From NCBI RefSeq assembly GCF_001418005.1, contig NZ_LIOL01000001.1, positions 496,001 through 560,000 on the forward strand: a stretch of DNA of 64,000 nt, written 5' to 3'. Below are positions 7,768 to 16,217 of this stretch, piece by piece. The stretch is from Chelatococcus sambhunathii. GTDB taxonomy: Bacteria; Pseudomonadota; Alphaproteobacteria; Rhizobiales; Beijerinckiaceae. Within the stretch, counting starts at the first letter, position 1. Each line of letters opens with the position of its first letter. A program made the translations under genes and the position numbers. The notes under the pieces were generated by a model, which was not told the origin of the DNA, searched no databases, and saw only the letters and a program-made list of their open reading frames with translations.

Positions 7768-8523
7768 ATGATCAACGATCCCCTTTTCTATTTCGCCGCC
7801 ATCCCGGCGGTTGTCATCATCGGCCTTGCCAAGGGTGGCTTCGTCGGGCTCGCGATCCTGGGCATTCCGCTGATGGCGCTGTTCGTGCCGCCGGTGCAGG
7901 CCGCGGCGATCATGTTGCCCATCCTTATCGTGCAGGACGCGGTCGGTATCTATGCCTTCCGTCGGCATGTGAACAAACGCCTGCTCGCCATCACCCTCAC
8001 GGGCGCGCTGGCCGGCATCGTCCTTGCGACCTTCACGGCCGCTGCCGTCTCGGAGGCGGCGGTGCGGCTCGCCGTCGGCCTCATTGCCCTCGTCTTCGCC
8101 CTCAACTGGTGGCTCAATCTCGCCAAGCAGGCGGCGGGCGAGCGGCCGGGCGGCATCGCCTGGGGACTGTTGTGGGGCAGCGTATCCGGCTTCACCAGCT
8201 TCATCAGCCATGCCGGCGGGCCGCCGTTCCAGGTCTACGTGCTGCCTCTGAGGCTCTCACGCGACGTTCTCGTGGGCACCACCACGTGGTTCTTCGCCAC
8301 CGTCAATCTGATGAAGGTGGCGCCTTATGTCTGGCTCGGCCAGTTCACGCACGAGAACCTCACAACCTCGCTCGTGCTCATGCCCGTCGCCGTCGGTTCG
8401 ACCATGGCGGGCGTTTGGCTGGTGCGGCGCGTCGACCCGACCGCCTTCTATCGCCTCATCTACGCCCTGCTCGTGCTCGTCGGCCTCAAACTGACATATG
8501 ATGGGCTTATTGCACTCATCTGA
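7768..8523 (+). CDS. TauE/SafE-family membrane permease
   Basis: A 251-residue, very hydrophobic inner-membrane protein with about 8 predicted helices in two halves. The N-terminal IIGLAKGGFVG and the mid-protein FTSFISHAGGPPFQVYVLPL are the repeat signatures of the TauE/SafE (sulfite/organosulfonate exporter) family. The ATG at 7768 is chosen because upstream in-frame codons look unlike a membrane protein. The substrate (sulfite, sulfoacetate or another small anion) cannot be told. It is followed 43 bases on by a phosphodiesterase gene in the same direction and may share its transcript. Confidence 0.88.
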   Translation: MINDPLFYFAAIPAVVIIGLAKGGFVGLAILGIPLMALFVPPVQAAAIMLPILIVQDAVGIYAFRRHVNKRLLAITLTGALAGIVLATFTAAAVSEAAVRLAVGLIALVFALNWWLNLAKQAAGERPGGIAWGLLWGSVSGFTSFISHAGGPPFQVYVLPLRLSRDVLVGTTTWFFATVNLMKVAPYVWLGQFTHENLTTSLVLMPVAVGSTMAGVWLVRRVDPTAFYRLIYALLVLVGLKLTYDGLIALI

Positions 8524-8566
8524 TTCTTCCCGTCCCGCCCGGGATGAGAGCACGACAGGAAAAGCC

Positions 8567-9562
8567 ATGCCGCCGTTCGCACCTTCCATTATCCTTCGCA
8601 CCGGCGTGGCCTGCCTTGCCATCCTCCTGGCAGGCGCTAGCGCGGCCGCCTTCGACCTGCAGGGCCACCGCGGCGCGCGCGGGCTCTCGCCCGAAAATAC
8701 TCTTCCCGCCTTCGAGAAAGCCCTGCGCACCGGGGTCGCGACCCTCGAGCTCGACATCGGCATGACGAGCGACGGCGTGCTCGTCGTCTCGCACGACCCG
8801 AGGCTCAATCCCGACATCACGCGCGGGCCCGACGGCACCTTCCTGACCGGGCCGGGCAAGGCGCTGACCGCCATGACGCTCGAGGAACTGCGGAGCTTCG
8901 ACGTCGGCCGCACCAGGCCGGACAGCCGCACCGCCAAGTCCTTCCCGGAGCAGACGCCGGTCGACGGCACGCGCATACCGACGCTCGAGGATGTCTTCGC
9001 CCTCGCCGAACGCCTCGGCGCGAAGGACGTGCGCTTCAACATCGAGACCAAGTCGAGCCCGGCGCCGGATGCCGGCACGCCCGAGCCGCGCACCTTCGCC
9101 ACGGCGCTGGCGAAGGCCATCGACAAGGCCGGGCTCGGGGAGCGCGTCACGGTCCAGTCCTTTGACTGGCGCACCCTCATGGCCCTCAAGGAGGTCTCGC
9201 CCGACATTCCGCGCGTGTGCCTGACGAGCGAGGGCAATTTCGATACGCTCCAGCGCGGCAAGGACGGGGGCTCGCCCTGGCTCGGTGGCCTCGATGTTGA
9301 CGATTTCGATTCGGTGCCGGCGCTCGTCGCGGAAGCCGGCTGCACCACCTGGTCGCCCAATTTCCGCAACCTCACGCAGCCGCTCGTCGAGGAAGCCCAG
9401 GAGATGGAGCTGGCGGTGGTGCCCTGGACGGTGAACGAGACCGACGACATGGCGCGCCTGATCGACTGGGGCGTCGACGGGCTCATCACCGACTATCCCG
9501 ACCGGGCCCGCACCGTCATGGCCGCCAAGGGCCTGCCCCTGCCCGCGCCGGTCGCACCCTAG
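8567..9562 (+). CDS. secreted glycerophosphodiester phosphodiesterase
   Basis: A 331-residue GDPD-family enzyme that hydrolyses glycerophosphodiesters to glycerol-3-phosphate and an alcohol. A signal peptide covers about residues 1-27 (ending ASAAA), so it acts in the periplasm. Catalytic motifs are GHRGARGLSPENTLPAFEKA near the N terminus (HR and E), LELDIGMTSDGVLVVSHDP (the ExD and H residues), and the C-terminal VDGLITDYPDRA. AGGAAA precedes the ATG. It is closer to periplasmic GlpQ than to cytosolic UgpQ because of the signal peptide and longer insertion. Confidence 0.92.
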   Translation: MPPFAPSIILRTGVACLAILLAGASAAAFDLQGHRGARGLSPENTLPAFEKALRTGVATLELDIGMTSDGVLVVSHDPRLNPDITRGPDGTFLTGPGKALTAMTLEELRSFDVGRTRPDSRTAKSFPEQTPVDGTRIPTLEDVFALAERLGAKDVRFNIETKSSPAPDAGTPEPRTFATALAKAIDKAGLGERVTVQSFDWRTLMALKEVSPDIPRVCLTSEGNFDTLQRGKDGGSPWLGGLDVDDFDSVPALVAEAGCTTWSPNFRNLTQPLVEEAQEMELAVVPWTVNETDDMARLIDWGVDGLITDYPDRARTVMAAKGLPLPAPVAP

Positions 9563-9654
9563 GCCGACGAGGCGCCTCTCCCTTTGGCTGATTGATCGCC
9601 CGCAACCTCGCCGGCTAGGCTGCCACATCGCAAGTTCCGAAGCGGACTGGAAAG

Positions 9655-11283
9655 ATGACGGCCTCAGCCTACGACCTCCACCTCGACCGCAACCCGGCCA
9701 ATTTCCAGCCGCTGACGCCGCTGACCTTCCTCGAACGGGCCGCAAGCGTCTTTCCCGAGCGTACGGCCATCATCCACGGCAGTTTGCGCCGCAACTATCG
9801 CGACTTCTATGCTCGCGCCCGGCGCCTTGCCTCGGCGCTCGCAGCTCATGGCATCGGCCGCGGTGACACCGTCTCGGTGATGCTGTCGAACACGCCGGCG
9901 ATGCTCGAATGCCACTACGGCGTGCCCATGACCGGAGCGGTGCTCAACACGCTCAACACCCGGCTCGACGCGGCCATCATCGCCTTCACGCTCGACCATG
10001 CCGAGACCAGGGTGCTCATCACCGACCGCGAGTTCTCGAAAACCATCCGCGAGGCACTCGCCCTCGCCAAGGCGAAGCCGCTCGTCATCGACTACGACGA
10101 CCCCGAATACGACGGCCCCGGCGAGGTCCTCGGCAAGACGGATTATGAGACCTTCCTCGCCGGCGGCGACCCCGACCATGCATGGCAGATGCCGGACGAC
10201 GAGTGGGACGCGATCTCGCTCAACTACACCTCGGGCACGACCGGCGACCCCAAGGGCGTCGTCTATCACCACCGCGGTGCCTACCTGCTTGCCATGGGCA
10301 ATGTCGTCACCTGCGGCATGGGGAAGCATCCCGTCTATCTGTGGACGCTGCCGATGTTCCACTGCAACGGCTGGTGCTTTCCCTGGTCCATCTCGGTGGT
10401 CGCCGGCACGCATGTGTGCCTGCGCCAGGTGCGCGCCGGCGCCATGTATGCAGCGCTCGCCGAACATGGCGTCACGCATCTTTGCGGCGCGCCCATCGTC
10501 ATGGCGACGCTGCTCAATGCGCCTGCCACGGACAAGCGCGATTTCACGCAGAAGGTCGCCTTCTTCACCGCGGCCGCGCCGCCGCCCGAGGCGGTGCTGG
10601 CCGCCATGAAGGACGCCGGCTTCGACGTGACCCATCTCTACGGCCTCACCGAGACCTACGGTCCCGCTGTCGTCAACGACTGGAACAGCGCCTGGGACGA
10701 CCTGCCGACGGGTGACTATGCGGCGAAGAAGGCGCGCCAGGGCGTGCGCTACCTCGTGCTCGAAGGCCTCGACGTGCGCGACCCCGAGACGCTCGCATCC
10801 GTGCCGGCCGACGGCGAGACGCTAGGTGAGGTCATGTTCCGCGGCAACGTTGTGATGAAGGGCTATCTGAAGAACAAGGCTGCCACCGACAAGGCCTTCG
10901 CCGGCGGCTGGTTCCACTCCGGCGACCTCGGCGTCAAGCACCCCGACGGCTACATCCAGCTCAAGGATCGCTCGAAGGACATCATCATCTCCGGCGGCGA
11001 GAACATCTCCTCCATCGAGGTCGAGGATGCGCTCTACAAGCATCCGGCGGTGCAGGCCGCCGCGGTCGTCGCCAAGCCGGACGAGAAATGGGGCGAGACG
11101 CCGTGCGCCTTCGTCGAGCTCAGGCCCGGGGCGGAGGCGACGGCGGAGGAACTGATCGCCTTCTGCCGCAGCCGACTCGCGGCCTTCAAATGCCCGCGCC
11201 ACGTGGTCTTCACCGAACTGCCCAAGACCTCGACGGGCAAGATCCAGAAATTCCGCCTGCGCGAGATGGCCCGCGAGGCGTGA
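9655..11283 (+). CDS. medium-/long-chain acyl-CoA synthetase (AMP-binding)
   Basis: A 542-residue ANL-superfamily acyl-CoA ligase. It has LNYTSGTTGDPKGVVYHHRG (near 190), HLYGLTETYGPAV, GWFHSGDLGVKHPDGYIQLK with the hinge DRSKDIIISGGENISSIEVE, and the terminal TSTGKIQKF with the catalytic lysine. The FHCNGWCFPW stretch is typical of the DmdB/AlkK-like branch, which acts on medium-chain or methylthio-propanoate-type acids. GGAAAG precedes the ATG. There are no beta-oxidation genes alongside, so the physiological substrate is open. Confidence 0.88.
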   Translation: MTASAYDLHLDRNPANFQPLTPLTFLERAASVFPERTAIIHGSLRRNYRDFYARARRLASALAAHGIGRGDTVSVMLSNTPAMLECHYGVPMTGAVLNTLNTRLDAAIIAFTLDHAETRVLITDREFSKTIREALALAKAKPLVIDYDDPEYDGPGEVLGKTDYETFLAGGDPDHAWQMPDDEWDAISLNYTSGTTGDPKGVVYHHRGAYLLAMGNVVTCGMGKHPVYLWTLPMFHCNGWCFPWSISVVAGTHVCLRQVRAGAMYAALAEHGVTHLCGAPIVMATLLNAPATDKRDFTQKVAFFTAAAPPPEAVLAAMKDAGFDVTHLYGLTETYGPAVVNDWNSAWDDLPTGDYAAKKARQGVRYLVLEGLDVRDPETLASVPADGETLGEVMFRGNVVMKGYLKNKAATDKAFAGGWFHSGDLGVKHPDGYIQLKDRSKDIIISGGENISSIEVEDALYKHPAVQAAAVVAKPDEKWGETPCAFVELRPGAEATAEELIAFCRSRLAAFKCPRHVVFTELPKTSTGKIQKFRLREMAREA

Positions 11284-11301
11284 CGCGTCGGCTCGCCCAT
11301 A

Positions 11302-11330
11302 TGAAAACGGCCACCCTGAGGGGTGGCCGT
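11302..11330 (-). terminator. terminator of the minus-strand DUF465 gene
   Basis: ACGGCCACCC (11307-11316) and GGGTGGCCGT (11321-11330) form a 10-bp stem; on the minus strand it is followed by TTTT. The hairpin may also slow transcription coming from the acyl-CoA synthetase gene. Confidence 0.75.
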
Positions 11331-11358
11331 CGTGCCGGTCGTGCGGCCGGCAGATCCG

Positions 11359-11547
11359 TCAATGTATCGATTGCGATATCGTCGTATGACGCAAGCGCTC
11401 CATCTCGTCCTTCAACTGCAGCTTCTTGCGCTTGAGTTCCGCGATCTTGAGCTCGTCAGCCGAGGGGCTGGCCTGCACCGTTTGGATCTCGCGCTCAAGC
11501 GCTTCGTGCCGCTTTGCGAGTTCGGCCAGATGGGCGTTCAAAGACAT
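11359..11547 (-). CDS. DUF465 (YdcH-family) small helical protein, copy 1
   Basis: A 62-residue protein, MSLNAHLAELAKRHEALERE onward, predicted to be a helical hairpin with heptad-like spacing, as in the DUF465/YdcH family. The function is unknown; such proteins are cytosolic and often occur in multiple copies in rhizobia. GGAGG lies 8 bases before the ATG at 11547, so the much longer open frame upstream is not used. A second, divergent family member starts 207 bases away. Confidence 0.85.
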   Translation of the reverse strand: MSLNAHLAELAKRHEALEREIQTVQASPSADELKIAELKRKKLQLKDEMERLRHTTISQSIH

Positions 11548-11753
11548 CGCTTTCCTCCTTCGGATCACTCCGACGACAGAACTGTGACACAGCATTGTGG
11601 CGGAGTCGAAGCAGATTCCGCCATCGGCGGTGCACCGGCGGCGAGCCGTGGGCAAGCCACCCTTTTTGCAGGGGCTCGGCTTGCCGAGCGTGCGGCCACG
11701 CCGCATACTTCCGATTTCCGTCATTCTCCGGATCGATGCCCCCGGGCAGCGCC

Positions 11754-11978
11754 ATGATGACCATCGATATCGACGACGAAGACGAGCGCCAGCAACTGAT
11801 GGGCGAACTCAATCGCCTGCGCGAGGAACACCGCGACCTCGATGCGGCGATCGCGGCGATCGAATCCGTCGGCCCCGCCGACCAATTACAGATCCAGCGG
11901 CTGAAGAAGCGCAAACTCATCCTCAAGGATCGCATCACCTTTCTCGAGGACAGGCTGACGCCGGACATCATTGCCTAG
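11754..11978 (+). CDS. DUF465 (YdcH-family) small helical protein, copy 2
   Basis: A 74-residue acidic protein starting MMTIDIDDEDERQQLMGELN; the core IQRLKKRKLILKDRITFLED matches DUF465. It is divergent from a paralogue with which it shares only the helical framework. No strong ribosome-binding site is visible and the exact start is uncertain (11736, 11754 or 11757). It lies 160 bases before purE, a position that DUF465 genes often take in this order. Confidence 0.8.
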   Translation: MMTIDIDDEDERQQLMGELNRLREEHRDLDAAIAAIESVGPADQLQIQRLKKRKLILKDRITFLEDRLTPDIIA

Positions 11979-12138
11979 CGGCAGTCGGGCGGACACCCCC
12001 CTCGCAGCAACCGGACGCAATTTCGTGTCCCGAACGCCCGCAGCGTCGGCGCGTCGCGCGAGCGGAACCGATTGCTGATTGCCGACTGGCCGCCTGTTAC
12101 TGTATGCCCCGCGCGGAAGACTTTTCGCAGGATCATCA

Positions 12139-12630
12139 ATGACGACGCAAACGCCGGTCGCCATCGTCATGGGCAGCCAGTCGGACTGGCAGACCATGCG
12201 CCACGCGGCGGAGACACTGGCCGCGCTCGACATCGCCCACGACGCGCGCATCGTTTCTGCCCATCGCACGCCGGAGCGGCTGTTCGCCTTTGCGAGGGGG
12301 GCGCGGGACGAGGGCTTCAAGGTGATCATCGCCGGAGCTGGCGGCGCGGCCCACCTGCCGGGCATGGTCGCCTCGCTCACCCCGCTGCCGGTCTTCGGCG
12401 TGCCCGTGCAGTCGAAGGCCCTGTCGGGCCAAGACAGCCTCCTGTCGATCGTGCAGATGCCGGCCGGCATTCCCGTCGGCACGCTCGCCATCGGGCGGGC
12501 CGGAGCCGTCAACGCCGCTCTTCTCGCCGCCGCGGTGCTCGCCCTCTCCGACACGGGGCTCGCGGCGCGCCTCGACGACTGGCGCGCCGCCCAGAGCGCG
12601 GCCGTGGCCGAGCGGCCGCAAGATGACTGA
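12139..12630 (+). CDS. purE: N5-carboxyaminoimidazole ribonucleotide mutase
   Basis: A 163-residue class I PurE. It converts N5-CAIR to CAIR in purine synthesis. Motifs are the N-terminal [10 protein letters not shown] phosphate loop, [20 protein letters not shown] and [20 protein letters not shown], all typical. GCAGGA lies upstream of the ATG. The last 8 bases overlap the start of purK (ATGACTGA), which indicates translational coupling. Confidence 0.97.
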   Translation: MTTQTPVAIVMGSQSDWQTMRHAAETLAALDIAHDARIVSAHRTPERLFAFARGARDEGFKVIIAGAGGAAHLPGMVASLTPLPVFGVPVQSKALSGQDSLLSIVQMPAGIPVGTLAIGRAGAVNAALLAAAVLALSDTGLAARLDDWRAAQSAAVAERPQDD

Positions 12631-13708
12631 CGCGATGCTCGCCCCAGGCTCCACCATCGGCATCCTCGGCGGCGGCCAGCTCGGCCGCATGCTGGCGCTC
12701 GCCGCCGCACGCTATGGCCTTAAGGCCCATGTCTATGCGCCGGAGCCTGACAGCCCGGCGTTCGAGGTGGCGGCCCGCCATACGGTTGCTTCCTACACCG
12801 ACGAGGGAGCGCTCGTCGGCTTTGCAGCGAGCGTCGACGTCGTCACCTACGAATTTGAGAATGTGCCCGCCGACACGGCCCATATCCTCGAATCGCACGT
12901 GCCGCTGCGCCCCGGCGCACGGGCGCTCGCCGTGGCCCAGGACCGGCTCGAGGAAAAGACCTTCGTCAGCAACCTCGGCATCGCCACTGCGCCCTTCCGC
13001 GCCGTCTCCAACGAGACGGACCTGCGCGCCGCCCTCGCCGCTGTCGGCCGGCCGGCGGTGCTCAAGACGCGCCGCTTCGGCTATGACGGCAAGGGCCAGG
13101 TCATCATCCGGACGGGCGACGACCCGGCGACGGCGCTCGGCGCCATTGGCCACGTGCCGGCGATTCTCGAAGGCTTCGTGCCTTTCTCCCGCGAGGTGTC
13201 CGTGGTTGCGACCCGCGGCCACGATGGCTCCGTCGCCGCCTATGATCTGTGCGAGAACGAGCACCGCGACCACATCCTGCACATCACGCGGGTGCCGGGC
13301 ACCCTGCCCGCGAACCTGTGCGACGAGGCACGCGCCATCGCCGGGCGCATCGCGACGGCACTCGATTACGTCGGCACGCTGTGCGTCGAGATGTTCGTCG
13401 TCGAGACGGACGGCGAGCCGCCGCGCCTTCTCGTAAACGAGATCGCACCCCGCGTGCACAATTCCGGCCACTGGACGATCGAGGGCGCGAAGACCTCGCA
13501 ATTCGAACAGCACATCCGTGCCATCTGCGGCTGGCCGCTCGGCTCGGTCGCGCTCGTCGGATCGGTGGAGATGACCAACCTCATCGGTGAGGACATGGCG
13601 GCCTGGCCGGAACTCCTCGCGGAGGAAGGCGCGCATCTGCACCTCTACGGCAAGGCGACAGCCCGGCCCGGTCGCAAGATGGGCCATGTCACCCGCGTCA
13701 AAACCTGA
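12623..13708 (+). CDS. purK: N5-carboxyaminoimidazole ribonucleotide synthase
   Basis: A 361-residue ATP-grasp enzyme that carboxylates AIR to N5-CAIR using ATP and bicarbonate, feeding PurE. It has the N-terminal [16 protein letters not shown], the ATP-grasp core [14 protein letters not shown] near 145 and the metal-site region [17 protein letters not shown] near 270. It overlaps purE by 8 bases and forms the second gene of the purEK operon. Confidence 0.97.
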   Translation: MTDAMLAPGSTIGILGGGQLGRMLALAAARYGLKAHVYAPEPDSPAFEVAARHTVASYTDEGALVGFAASVDVVTYEFENVPADTAHILESHVPLRPGARALAVAQDRLEEKTFVSNLGIATAPFRAVSNETDLRAALAAVGRPAVLKTRRFGYDGKGQVIIRTGDDPATALGAIGHVPAILEGFVPFSREVSVVATRGHDGSVAAYDLCENEHRDHILHITRVPGTLPANLCDEARAIAGRIATALDYVGTLCVEMFVVETDGEPPRLLVNEIAPRVHNSGHWTIEGAKTSQFEQHIRAICGWPLGSVALVGSVEMTNLIGEDMAAWPELLAEEGAHLHLYGKATARPGRKMGHVTRVKT

Positions 13709-13849
13709 GGCTGGGGCCGGTTTCAGGCGCCGGACCTGTGGACAGGCGCCATCCGATCTGTTATCCACCCTGCCACGGTTGTGGCGCGCCGTTCGCGCCA
13801 TTATGGCGTTTCGCCACCCATCACGAATTCAAAAGCGGGAAGACGACGC

Positions 13850-14080
13850 GTGCAGGTTCTCGTTCGCGACAACAACGTTGATCAGGCGCTCCGTGCGCTG
13901 AAAAAGAAGATGCAGCGCGAAGGCATCTTCCGGGAAATGAAGCTCCGCGGCCATTACGAGAAGCCGTCGGAGAAGCGTGCCCGCGAGAAGGCCGAGGCCG
14001 TCCGCCGCGCCCGCAAGCTGATGCGCAAGCGCCTGCAGCGCGAAGGCCTGCTGCCGAGCAAGCCGAAGCCGACCCGCTGA
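13850..14080 (+). CDS. rpsU: 30S ribosomal protein S21 (GTG start)
   Basis: A 76-residue, strongly basic bS21 reading [20 protein letters not shown]. The family N terminus fixes the start at a GTG codon at 13850, 69 bases inside a longer open frame whose extra residues do not resemble S21. A GGGAAGA element lies upstream. S21 joins the 30S platform near the anti-SD region of 16S rRNA. The C-terminal Arg/Lys-rich tail is longer than in E. coli, as usual in alphaproteobacteria. Confidence 0.95.
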   Translation: MQVLVRDNNVDQALRALKKKMQREGIFREMKLRGHYEKPSEKRAREKAEAVRRARKLMRKRLQREGLLPSKPKPTR

Positions 14081-14162
14081 GGGGCCGCCGCAGCAGGAAT
14101 TGCCTCCCGCTCCGGCATCGCGGCATTGGCTTATCATCACGGGGTCCGGGCCCCGGCAGCGC

Positions 14163-14193
14163 AAGCGCCCTCCTCGCGGATGGGCGCTTTGTT
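14163..14193 (+). terminator. probable terminator of rpsU
   Basis: AAGCGCCC (14163-14170) pairs with GGGCGCTT (14182-14189) around an 11-base loop and is followed by TGTTTG. It is of moderate strength. Confidence 0.55.
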
Positions 14194-14330
14194 TGCATGT
14201 GCCGGCCCCGCCTCTCGGGGGAGTGCCTGCGAGGCCACGGCCGCGCCAGGGTCTTCACGCTCCTGCCTCACTTGTGTCCGAGAACCGGCACGCAACAAAC
14301 GATTCAAGTTGTTCGGGGTGGAGGATTGAC

Positions 14331-15221
14331 GTGATCGAACGGAGGAAGTCGGCCTCTGGTGCCATCCTGTCGGCGACAACGCTCGGCCGCAGCCTGCTGC
14401 CGCTTGCCGTGGCGCTTGCATTGGCCGGTTGCGAGACGGTGAGCGGCGTCGGTGGCTCGCGCGGTGTGGCCGAGCTCGTCCAGGAGAATCCGGACGCGAG
14501 CAAGACCAATATCGCCTCTCTGTCGGATGTGATCCGCGCCAACCCGAACGATCCCCAGGCCTACAACGCTCGCGGGGCGGCCTATGCGCGCTCCGGCCGC
14601 TACAGCGACGCAATGAGCGACTTCAACCAGGCCATCAAGCTCGATCCAAACTTTGCCGCCGCCTACACCAACCGGGCGCTGTCGCTGCGCCAGACCGGCC
14701 GGGACGACCAGGCGCTGGCCGATTTCAACCGTGCCATCCAGGCCGATCCCAACTACGGGCCCGCCTATCTCGGCCGGGCCAATCTGCTGCGCGTCAAGGG
14801 CGACTTCAACCAGGCGCTGGCCGATCTCTCCCGGGTCATCCAGCTCAACCCCGAATCGGCGGAGGCCTATCATGCTCGTGGCCTCGTGCACCAGCGCCAG
14901 GGGCAGAACGAGCTTGCCATCGCCGACTTCCGCTCGGCCATCGACCGCAATCCCTTCGCCGGCGCGCCCTATGCCGCGCGCGGCCAGAGTCTCGTCGCCG
15001 TCGGCAAGTATCAGGAGGCGATCGAGGACTTCAACGCCGCCCTCAACGCAGACAACCGCAATGCGGTGGCCTGGGCTTGGCGCGGCGTCGCCTTCGAGCG
15101 CCAGGGCGACCGTACGCAGGCGACTGAGTCCTATCAGCGGGCTCTCGCCATCGACAGCGGCAACCAGGTGGCGCGCGAAGGCATGTCCCGCGTCGGCGGC
15201 GGCCTCGCCCTCTTCCGCTGA
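14331..15221 (+). CDS. TPR-repeat lipoprotein
   Basis: A 296-residue protein with a GTG start fixed by GGAGG 7 bases upstream. The N terminus is a lipoprotein signal: basic MIERRKS, a hydrophobic stretch, and the lipobox LAGC at about residue 32. Five to six tetratricopeptide repeats follow (NPNDPQAYNARGAAYARSGR and similar, about every 34 residues to residue 285), a peptide-binding scaffold resembling NlpI-type adaptors that organise periplasmic cell-wall enzymes. The partner is unknown. It converges on the hydrolase gene, their stops lying only 8 bases apart. Confidence 0.88.
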   Translation: MIERRKSASGAILSATTLGRSLLPLAVALALAGCETVSGVGGSRGVAELVQENPDASKTNIASLSDVIRANPNDPQAYNARGAAYARSGRYSDAMSDFNQAIKLDPNFAAAYTNRALSLRQTGRDDQALADFNRAIQADPNYGPAYLGRANLLRVKGDFNQALADLSRVIQLNPESAEAYHARGLVHQRQGQNELAIADFRSAIDRNPFAGAPYAARGQSLVAVGKYQEAIEDFNAALNADNRNAVAWAWRGVAFERQGDRTQATESYQRALAIDSGNQVAREGMSRVGGGLALFR

Positions 15222-15229
15222 TCCGCCCT

Positions 15230-16103
15230 TTACTGCCGGCCGGCCGCCTGCGGCGCCGAAACGGTCAGAACATCCGCGCCGATAACCCTCCCTGTGAGGG
15301 CATCGGCGATAAAGCGCCGGATGTGCGGGTACCGCGCCATGGTCGAAGAGATCGACGTGGCCGCCGTCCACGAAGCGCACGAAACGGCGTGCCGTTATGG
15401 CAAGGCCGAATAGCGCTTCGCCATGGGCGAAGGGGATGACGCCGTCGCGCATGCCGTGCAGGACGAGCATCGGCACGCCGATACGGTCCACGATTTCCTC
15501 GCTGCGGAACTGGTCGCTCATGAGCAGCGACACCGGCACGAAGGGATAGATGCCGGCGGCCACCTTGGCCGTCGACAGGTAAGGCGCCTCGAGGATGACG
15601 CCAACCAGCCGCTGCTCGGCCGCAAGGCGTACGGCAACGCCCGTGCCGAGCGATTCGCCATAGGCGAAGAGCCGCTCGGTGCCAAATCGATGGGCGGCAT
15701 AGGCATAGGCCGCTGCGCCATCGCGGTGCAGGCCCGCCTCGCTCGGGCTGCCGGTCGATCCGCCATAGCCCCTGTAGCTGACAGCAACGAGGCCGGTACC
15801 GTCCGCGACCAGCTGCCTGAAGCGGCTGACACGGAAGGCGAGCGCGAGATTGCCCGCATTGCCGTGAAAGAAGACGAGCACCGCCCTGCCCGGCGCCGGC
15901 GGCACCACCCAGGCGTTCAGCCTTTCGCCATCGCTCGTCTCGATCTGCACCTGCTCGAGCCCGGGGATGGCTGCGACGCTGCCGTCGATCGGTGCGGCGT
16001 CGGCTGGAAACAGCAGGTCGCGCTGGAATACGACAAGCCCCGCCACGATCAGCCCGTAGACGATAGCGAACAGCGCTGCGGCATTGAGCGCGATCTTGAT
16101 CAT
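15230..16103 (-). CDS. alpha/beta hydrolase, frameshifted near the C terminus
   Basis: A BEM46/FrsA-like alpha/beta hydrolase with one N-terminal membrane helix (about residues 3-27). The triad is visible: nucleophile Ser151 in GESLGTG, Asp220 in GMRDGVIPF and His249 in GGHVDLFDHG, with the oxyanion motif FFHGNAGN at 78-85. After Val258 the frame goes wrong: a GGG at 15327-15329 (CCC in the coding strand) appears to hold one extra base. Removing it restores a sensible end (HIRRFIADALTGRV and on to a stop at 15230), about 290 residues. As given, the frame runs on to 14304 as 330 meaningless residues antisense to the TPR gene. The triad is intact, so this may be a sequencing error or a recent mutation. 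Confidence 0.8.
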
Positions 16104-16165
16104 GTCGGCGCCATATCATGAGCGGGGCGGCTGCCGCCAGCCACGGCCTCGTGAGAGGCAGCCAG

Positions 16166-16192
16166 GAAAAAGGCCGCCTCGCGGCGGCCCTT
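16166..16192 (-). terminator. terminator of the pnt operon
   Basis: On the minus strand GGGCCGCC and GGCGGCC arms around a GCGA loop are followed by TTTTTCC, 26 bases after the pntB stop. Confidence 0.85.
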
Positions 16193-16217
16193 CCGATGCC
16201 TGTTGGCCAAGCGCCGC

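Noticed and set aside
14163..14193. Small RNA gene between rpsU and the TPR lipoprotein gene
   Set aside because: The hairpin is best explained as the rpsU terminator; no separate promoter or further structure is seen in the 250-base gap.
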